Of a stretch of DNA of 64,000 bases, positions 57,365 through 64,000 are shown piece after piece; within the stretch, counting starts at the first letter, position 1; every line of letters starts with the position of its first letter. The DNA comes from Asterella californica (lineage: Eukaryota; Streptophyta; Marchantiopsida; Marchantiales; Aytoniaceae): the NCBI GenBank assembly GCA_036924285.1, contig JAYKYS010000008.1, positions 25,157,001-25,221,000 of the forward strand. Direction: 5' to 3'. The notes below the pieces were generated by a model. That model was not told where the DNA came from, searched no databases, and saw nothing but the letters and a program-made list of their open reading frames with translations. Position numbers and translations under genes: made by a program.

Positions 57365-58476
57365 TGTCGCGCCCCTCATTCTCAAGATCGGGCGCAGACG
57401 CGAACAACAGAACCCTAGCGGACTTGCGTTAGGTTGTGAACGCTGCGAGTGGGACTTAACGGCTTGGCCGGCAAGTCGGGATCAGATAAACCCTAAGTGG
57501 TTCTCTGAACCAAGGTTAGAACCTTGGGTTAGGACATAAGGGCCTACCCCAAGAGGGCCCCAGACGAACGCTGACCTAAGGGGGCGAGTCTGGGAACGGG
57601 CTGAAACATGAGTCTCAGACATAGATCTGAGACGTGGGTCCGAGACGTGGGTCCGAGATGCAGACGAATCACACGGTTCGACTCTGGGTCTGGACCACAA
57701 GTTTCAGAAAAACTGCTAAGTGTTGGAGCTCCAGGGACGTTTTAGGTCGTGAACGGAGCTCCACGTAAGATCTCGAGGCGAGTGAGGTATCATTGGAAAG
57801 GTCTCGTCGAGAGCTTTCCAGTGATATATAACACTCCTCGATCTGACCTCCGAGCTAGAAGTTATGACCGAATCACAATCGGGTTGTGATATAATTTTCA
57901 GGGACCAAAGAGGAGGGCGGGGCCGCCGATCCCCAGAAGTATATATGAGGGGGGCTCGATGCCTGGGTGGGCCAGGACGAGTCACCCGACCCCAGGGTTC
58001 GGCGGGTGGACTCTGAGGGCATGAGGTGATGGCTGGGCCAGTTCCAAGGCACGTTCCGATCTAGACTTGGACGTCTAGACTTAGGAACGATGTAAGGGCT
58101 GGGGCAAGACTAGGGAACGAGTCGGCGGGTTAGACCACCGTTCGGGAACCTAGACCTAGACGGACATCACGGACGGTTGGGCCGCTAGGTGTGCTGGAGG
58201 CACCGTTTAGGACCCTGGACTTTATGGGAAGTCCGCCCCAAGTCATATTGTGACTTGCTCATGTTTGGGACCGACTTAGGCGGATCTAAGTCGGGACTTA
58301 GGATTGCTGAGCTTGATGGTTAGAGAGACGGTCCGGCTCCGGTCCGGACCAAACAGAACTAAGGTAAGTGGTGCATGGACGCTAACTTGTGATTGTGTTT
58401 GCAGGTTAGCGGTGTAAAGTTTGCGACCTACTGAGCTAGAGCTTCCGCTGGCGCAACAAGGCGGTAGGTGCGCAAA
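57365..58476 (+). mobile_element. chromovirus A 3' LTR (1112 bp)
   Basis: Uninterrupted reference copy of the LTR, starting TGTCGCGCCCCTC. It is followed by the target duplication AGTTA. Confidence 0.93.
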
Positions 58477-58481
58477 AGTTA

Positions 58482-61245
58482 TCTATGTTGTGAGACATTA
58501 CAGATAGTCAAGAGGACAGTTTGATTTTCTGCATTAAAATAAGCTGTCAATTACAATGAATAGCATTTTGGATCAGAACGAAACGTCTAGATGTTTAGAA
58601 CCCAAATTGGGGAGCTAAGCTATTTAATTATAAAGGACGAATGTAATTTTTAGTGTCTCCTTTAAGATTTGATGAACGAAATGATATTTTTCCCATTAAT
58701 TTTTGGTATATCTCGTGTTTACCAAATACTTTGCATTTTTCATCTCTACTGAATGGGTTGAACCAAATTTATTCCATCTATAAACACGACAGTAATCAAA
58801 GTTGATTATTGTCATATTAGTATATCGGTTCGAGATAACTTGCAACCTACTTGCATTCTCTTTAAAGTGATTATCCTTTTCGAATTTCCACCACATATCT
58901 AAAATATTGTAGTTAATTTATGATAAGTTTTTATAATTTACAAATGTAATTTGGTTATTTCTAGAGTTGACTGAGAGGTGATATTAAAATTTTCTTTGGT
59001 GAGTCCTTTAGACAGTAGGTCAAAGAGATGATGAATGATTACTCTATCAAACAGGTAGACTCTCATATGTGCAAGAAACCATCATTAAAATTCATTCTCA
59101 ATTCAAGCACTTGGTGAGAAAGAAGATAACTTGAATAATACAATAAAAAGAAAAGTATTTGTTTCTTTTGCAAAAGATATGTGATACTCAAGGTGTCTTT
59201 CTAGATCTCGAGAGGACAGTCTAGCATTACTATAACACCATGTGTTGCATAATATAGACCTTAGAAAATTTAATACTAATATGAAGTAATATTAAGATAT
59301 AATGAAGATTATTAAAAATATAAAACAATTAATTTAGATAAAACACTCTTACTCATCATGGATATAATGTGAATGATTTCTTGTATTTGACTTGTAAGGT
59401 TTATGCTTGTAACAAGTGATTGTTTTCAATGAGATAAAGTTTTTAAATAATTTTTCATGCAATGAATCAATATAGCACAACATCTAAAGATTTAATAATA
59501 TATATATATAATTAATTTGTATTAAAAATCATAAAGTTACAAATATTAGTTTAGTTAGTAATTAGTTTTATTTAAAATCGCTGATAAAATCCTAAAATTA
59601 TTTAACAAAAGTATTAAAATATTTATAATAATAAAATAAAATACTAGAAAATATAAAACATCGCAAATGATATATATAAGACATATATTTAGTGTCCCTC
59701 AGTTCTAGATATAAGTGTTATCTAATATTAATCAATGTAAAATATTACATATAAATTATTTGTTTTACTCGAAAGTTTAATAGAGAGAGTATTTATCTAG
59801 TACTCCAATGTTTATATTCAGAAGATTCTATTTACATATGTGTTGACGAACTTCGGTTATTTCATTCAAAGTAGGATGATGATATTCTTTGCAAAATATT
59901 TAATCAGTTTGAGGCTCACCAGCTGTATTCTCAAAGATGTCTAGGAGCGAACTAGTTACATAACAAGCCATTGATTTCTTGAAAAGAGGATTTTCAAGAT
60001 AGAGAACATATAGGTTTTATATTAATTATGGTGTAAAATACATAGTATGGAGCATACTATTCCCAAATACTGATAATTAGTATTGATCATATTATAAGAA
60101 TTATAAATCTAATTCATTACAAACTAATTTAACTTTCTAGAGTGATTTTGTTTGTTAAATTATTATATAAAATAGTACATTTAATCACTCAGTCAGTTAC
60201 AGCACCATATTTAACATATTTTTGAAAGAAATTTAAAACATACAACTAAATATATAGTATATCATGAAGAGAATAACATATTCAACTAACTGCATGCACA
60301 AATCTTCAATGGAGTTGATCAAGCAACACATAATAATTTCTGCTTTTTTAATTCATAGTATGAGAGAGAATTCAAACAACTCTTTGTCATATTTATATGT
60401 ATTTCACTTCATAAAGGGCGGTATGTTCTTCTTTGTCTCAATTATTTGTTCAGTACACTTAATTCTTTTCAAGATTTTACTCCATACTAATTATGATAGA
60501 TTATCATGTCTTAAGGTCTGGTTTGGCAGAATAACTAGAAGAAGCTCATGTACAAACTCTTGATAGTATATGAGTACAATGCTAAAATGTTAAAATTCCA
60601 GTATATTTGAATGAACCATAAATGAAATGTAAAAATTGTAGAATTTCTTAAGGTTAATAAGGAAGATTCAGAAGTTTGCCAAATATATTTCTTTTTGAAC
60701 ACCAAATCTCATTCTGTAAGCACAATTATATATTCGGTAAACTAGTGCCAAATCTGACCTCGATGGTGCAGTATTTCGCAAAATACTGTATTGACATTTT
60801 ATCCTATCTCCATGACGTAGCAAAAGTCATTTTCACGACGTTTGCTATGTCATGGAAAGATAAATTGTGTGCGTACGATAAGTACACTTTACACACTTCT
60901 CAATCATTGTATCGTGATCTAAAATTTGTTCATCAACTCTATTTTGTATATACTTCCATCTATTACTAATTAAAATTATCAAAAGTTAATCAACAGCTGT
61001 AATTATCATTCCAATTCTCGAGAGGTGAAACATCGTATGAATAACTTTTATAGATTCGAAAAGGCCAAAAGTAATACATCTTGTCATGGTTATGTTGTCT
61101 ATCTTATCTATCATTTGATTTACAAAACAATAAAGACTTGTATTCCTCATGATTTCGAGAAAACACAAAACACATCATTGCATTATTCATGTCATGTCAG
61201 TTTAGCACCTCGGTTAGGTTGGTCGAGTGCGGAGTGGCTAATCCT
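58482..61245. other. AT-rich host DNA, no gene recognised
   Basis: Right flank of the chromovirus. It is very AT-rich, with its lowest complexity around 59270-59760. Short frames such as 60264-60563 and 60676-60969 have no domain and their composition is that of the surrounding DNA. Confidence 0.6.
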
Positions 61246-61462
61246 GATAAAATGATAAATGATAAATGATAAATGTTATTATCTGTCTCTTGGGGTCTTC
61301 ACGGACCATAGGATTGTCCTTGTGAGTCCACCACAGAGGGACTCGGACCAAAAGCTTCATTAACAATTTGCAGCGCATGCACTTCCAACCGTACCCACAA
61401 GAGACTAAATCCACGACCTTTTTCTTAAAGGACTGTGAGCTAAACCACTTGGGACACCGATC
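61246..61462 (-). mobile_element. tRNA-derived SINE, copy 2
   Basis: The minus strand starts like copy 1 ('gatcggtgtcccaagtgg'), with a box A-like TGGTTTAGCTCAC, a weaker box B-like tract (GGATTTAGTCTC), the shared 'gtccctctgtggtg' body motif and a tail of repeated 'atttatc' units. Opposite orientation to copy 1. Confidence 0.6.
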
Positions 61463-61879
61463 TTCGATAATAGCCGTTAGTGTCATTAGGGTGGATTCTT
61501 GGGCTAGCCCACTAGGGGTATACTTCGCAGGTAGGGCTTGTAGGCTTTAGTTCTTCGAGTTGAGCCTTCAAGCTCATGACTATGGTGGAAAGTCTTAATG
61601 AGCGCAACTTGGATTCTCTGATGCACAGAGTGGATTTAGTTCGACTTTAGTGTTTGTGTAGTGCAAGTTGACATGGTGGAGTGAGTACAGATCCTTATTA
61701 TTGAAAGAATTGAATTTGTGAGATCTGATTGGAAGCTTTCAGATCACGAATTTGTTGCCGGTGATATCTCCGGAGTATGCAGATCGTTGATATCTTCGAT
61801 TTGCCGCGTGCGCTGTAGAGTTGAGAGTTTTCCTCGGGAAGGGCGGAACCTTCTGGCTGTGATATGAGCTTGAAGGCTG
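61463..61879. other. unassigned sequence before LTR remnant
   Basis: No gene. It may be internal or flanking sequence of the diverged family-B element that follows. Nothing specific was recognised. Confidence 0.3.
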
Positions 61880-62865
61880 TGTTCAGTCTACTTAGGGAAG
61901 CACTAGACTCTTGGCTGTGGCTGGTTTGCTCAAAGGATAGGCTTCAGGTTACAAGGTGAGACTGAAAAACGCTCATACAAGTCTCTTGGCTCTTCTGATA
62001 TGTTCAGGAAGCAAAGTTCAAGCTTAACTAGCAACGATAAGATCTGACGGCGAACTTTGGCACTCAGGATTGAGAAATATGTGAAGGTTTAGACTCCAGA
62101 ACTTCTCCTACATGTCAATGAGGTCCTAAGGATTTGCAGTACATAGCTTGCTGAACACTCCTGTGAAATTGGACCTCCTGATTGTACACAGAACTCCAGA
62201 TCTCGCTCTCTGAAGTTGCTGTTCCAGATTGAGAGCTTTTCAGACCCCCTCAGCTTCAGCGGCCGCCTTGAATTACTCAGTCACTCAAATGATATGAAAA
62301 TTTTTGGACAGTCGTAGCCCGGCTGACAGTGAACGCAACCTCGAAGGTTTGAAGCGATTTCCTCAATTCTGCTGGAACTGACATTGAAAATCCCAAAATC
62401 AACAAAAGTGCAGCAGTTTTGGCACAATCCGAACTTCAATTGGGCATAACTCCTTGTTTATTGATCCAAATCGATCAAGAATTTCACTGACAGTGCTTGG
62501 CTCGACGAGCTCTATCTCCCTGTGCTCTCAGATTTCGCAGTACCCTCACCAATTGCTCGAAATCTTTTTTAGAGCTCTGTTTCTAAAGTTAGAGTTACAC
62601 AAAAGACAAAAATGAACCAATGAGAGTTCATAGCTCCATTTGGTTGTCCTCTTGTGCCTTAAACCATATAGCAACTTAACTACACTCATAGGCTACCACA
62701 TCAAGCCCCCTAGAGTGCCAGCGTAAAACCTAAACTACCTAAAACGACACGCAGCCTTGAAAGTAACTTGAAATTAGCTAGAAAGCGTGCATGGACGACA
62801 CGCAAATACAACCCATGAGCTTAAATCCTATCGACATGGTAATCAACCTACTAAGACTCAAAATA
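61880..62865 (-). mobile_element. diverged, truncated family-B LTR
   Basis: Collinear with 42290-43420 in the same orientation ('ggcttcaggt', 'cagaccccctcagcttcagc', 'ctagagtgccagcgtaaaac') but with many substitutions and a deletion. It stops at 'aagactcaaaat' where the intact LTR would continue. Older than the other B copies. Confidence 0.8.
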
Positions 62866-63558
62866 TATAACATCTTCCAAAAATGGACTTCTCGGAGGTC
62901 TTAACTTCACTCAGAGAGACTAACGCCTGACAGAGAAGTGAATCATTTACTATGAGAAATGATTCACATCACTACAGCGCGGAGTGGTTCTTTTTGGTCG
63001 TGTGTTTGATTCGAGGAGCAGAGGTGCGTGAGTGCAGTGAGAACGAAGTGTGAGTGTGCGAAGACGGAGATGGAGACGGAGCTAGCAAGCCAACTTATTG
63101 ACGTGCGTAAGCTAAGCTCAATTTCAGTGGTGTGGGAGTGAGTAAAATCAAGTCACTCATTCCAACACTATTCTTGAAGATGTGCTTAACTTGAAGCTCT
63201 TATCTTTGGCTTTACCACTAGACCAATAGCTCTTGGTGTCTTCTAGAGATACGTGTAACTATTTAAGGACTTGTTCAAGGGGGAGATCTTTTTGCACGTT
63301 CTTAGAGGAGTGGTAGGACGACCTCATAGTACTAAGGGGAAGCTGTCATTGTGGTAACATTTGTCTATATCGTAGAGACATGTATGGAGATAGTTGGTAG
63401 CAGTTGGTTTGGATGAGCTAGTAGAGCTACCACGTAGAGACTTTTGGAGCTACTAGAGGTGTGGACATCTAGTTAGTGACCTTAGCTACGAGTTATGACA
63501 GTTGGTGGTCATATATTGTGCATGTGATCATCGAAGAGGAGGTGTCAATCTAGTCCGG
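62866..63558 (+). mobile_element. second copy of the 5S-bearing LTR-like block
   Basis: 63020-63558 matches the reverse complement of 3870-1380. The 5S-like segment here lies on the minus strand (about 63145-63210) and is degenerate: the AAGTTAAGC core is kept, box C is mutated. A hairpin with an 11-bp stem is at 62938-62967. It is interrupted on the right by a family-B LTR at 63559. Confidence 0.55.
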
Positions 63559-64000
63559 TGTCGCGTTACTTGGCGGCTACATGTTATATTTCTACTCCGA
63601 CGCTTGAGTTTAGTAGTTCTAGAAGTTAGCTTATATTACTTCTAGTCGTTTATGTATATGTTTGACATCTTTGCATACGGTGTTAACACTATTTTGAGTC
63701 TTAGTATGTTGATTACCATGTTGATAGGGCTTAAGCTCATGGGTTGTATTTGCGTGTCGCCCATGCATGCTTTCTAGCTGATTTAAGTTATTTTTCGGGG
63801 CTGCGTGTCGTTTTAAGTGATTTAAGTTTTACGCTGGCACTCTAGGGGGCTTGACGTGGTAGCCTATGAGTAAAACTAAGTTGCCACGTGGTTTATGGTA
63901 CTAAAGGACAACCAAGTGGAGCTATGAACTCCCATTGATCTGTTTTTGTCTTTTGTTAAACTCTAAATTTAGAAACAGAGCTCTAGAGTGGAGTTCGAGC
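63559..64000 (+). mobile_element. family-B LTR, 5' part, runs off the window
   Basis: Starts TGTCGCGTTACTTGG and follows the solo LTR closely for the remaining 442 bases. It could be a solo LTR or the 5' LTR of a full element beyond the window. Confidence 0.88.

Larger units (their letters stand above)
41976..58476 (+). mobile_element. Ty3/Gypsy chromovirus A, complete but interrupted
   Basis: Flanked by the 5-bp duplication AGTTA (41971-41975; 58477-58481). Both LTRs start TGTCGCGCCCCTC. After the 5' LTR come a primer-binding site for initiator tRNA-Met, gag, pol with protease, RT, RNase H and integrase, a chromodomain, a polypurine tract and the 3' LTR. Subtracting the nested element B (42273-49846) and solo LTR (54593-55874) with their target duplications leaves about 7.6 kb, a usual size for a chromovirus. 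Gag and pol carry frame breaks, so the copy is not autonomous. The chromodomain class targets chromatin marks during integration. Confidence 0.93.

Noticed and set aside
60264..60969. Two 97-99-codon frames in AT-rich DNA
   Set aside because: Composition is that of the surroundings, there is no domain, and the neighbours are non-coding.
1..64000. CRISPR arrays, bacterial operons or phage genes
   Set aside because: No regularly spaced short repeats with unique spacers. All recognised genes are eukaryotic with introns, or LTR retrotransposons.

Overview
This is nuclear DNA of a land plant. The evidence is spliced genes with GT/AG introns of about 100 to 1300 bp, an APO-family organelle RNA-splicing factor, a GPI-type arabinogalactan protein, remnants of a legume-lectin receptor kinase, and plant-type Ty3/Gypsy elements, including a chromovirus. 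I cannot name the species. A non-seed plant such as a bryophyte is my guess, not a result.

Layout. 1-6.5 kb: retroelement debris. A pol fragment is joined to an inverted gag fragment. Next comes an LTR-like block carrying a 5S-rRNA-like internal promoter, split by a 2.0-kb insertion rich in tandem repeats. 6.55-32.03 kb: a giant palindrome with two arms of about 10.8 kb (6553-17400 and 21190-32027) around a 3.8-kb spacer. The inner and middle arms are almost identical and the outer ends are more diverged. Each arm carries a LecRK pseudogene, an unrecognised multi-exon gene and several smaller repeats. The spacer holds an intact ORF for an acidic repeat protein and exon 1 of an arabinogalactan-protein gene whose exon 2 lies inside the right arm; the left arm holds an orphan inverted copy of exon 2.

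32.4-40.3 kb: the ordinary genic part. It holds a five-exon RING/coiled-coil/WD40 gene (+) and a three-exon APO gene (-), converging on a 1.6-kb intergenic stretch. 40.5-61.5 kb: AT-rich DNA bounded by two tRNA-derived SINE copies in opposite orientation and interrupted by a nested retrotransposon cluster. Chromovirus A (41976-58476, TSD AGTTA) has a complete element B of another Gypsy lineage (42273-49846, minus strand, TSD ACGT) inside its 5' LTR and a 1282-bp solo LTR of family B (TSD ACGA) inside its integrase gene. 61.9-64 kb: more family-B LTR sequence in both orientations around a second copy of the 5S-bearing LTR-like block.

How parts relate: the RING-WD40 and APO genes are the likely active host genes. 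The palindrome is a segmental inverted duplication in which one arm still has open exons that are broken in the other. The transposons show a readable order of insertion: host DNA, then A, then B and the solo LTR. All gene models are hand-made from splice signals and reading-frame continuity.
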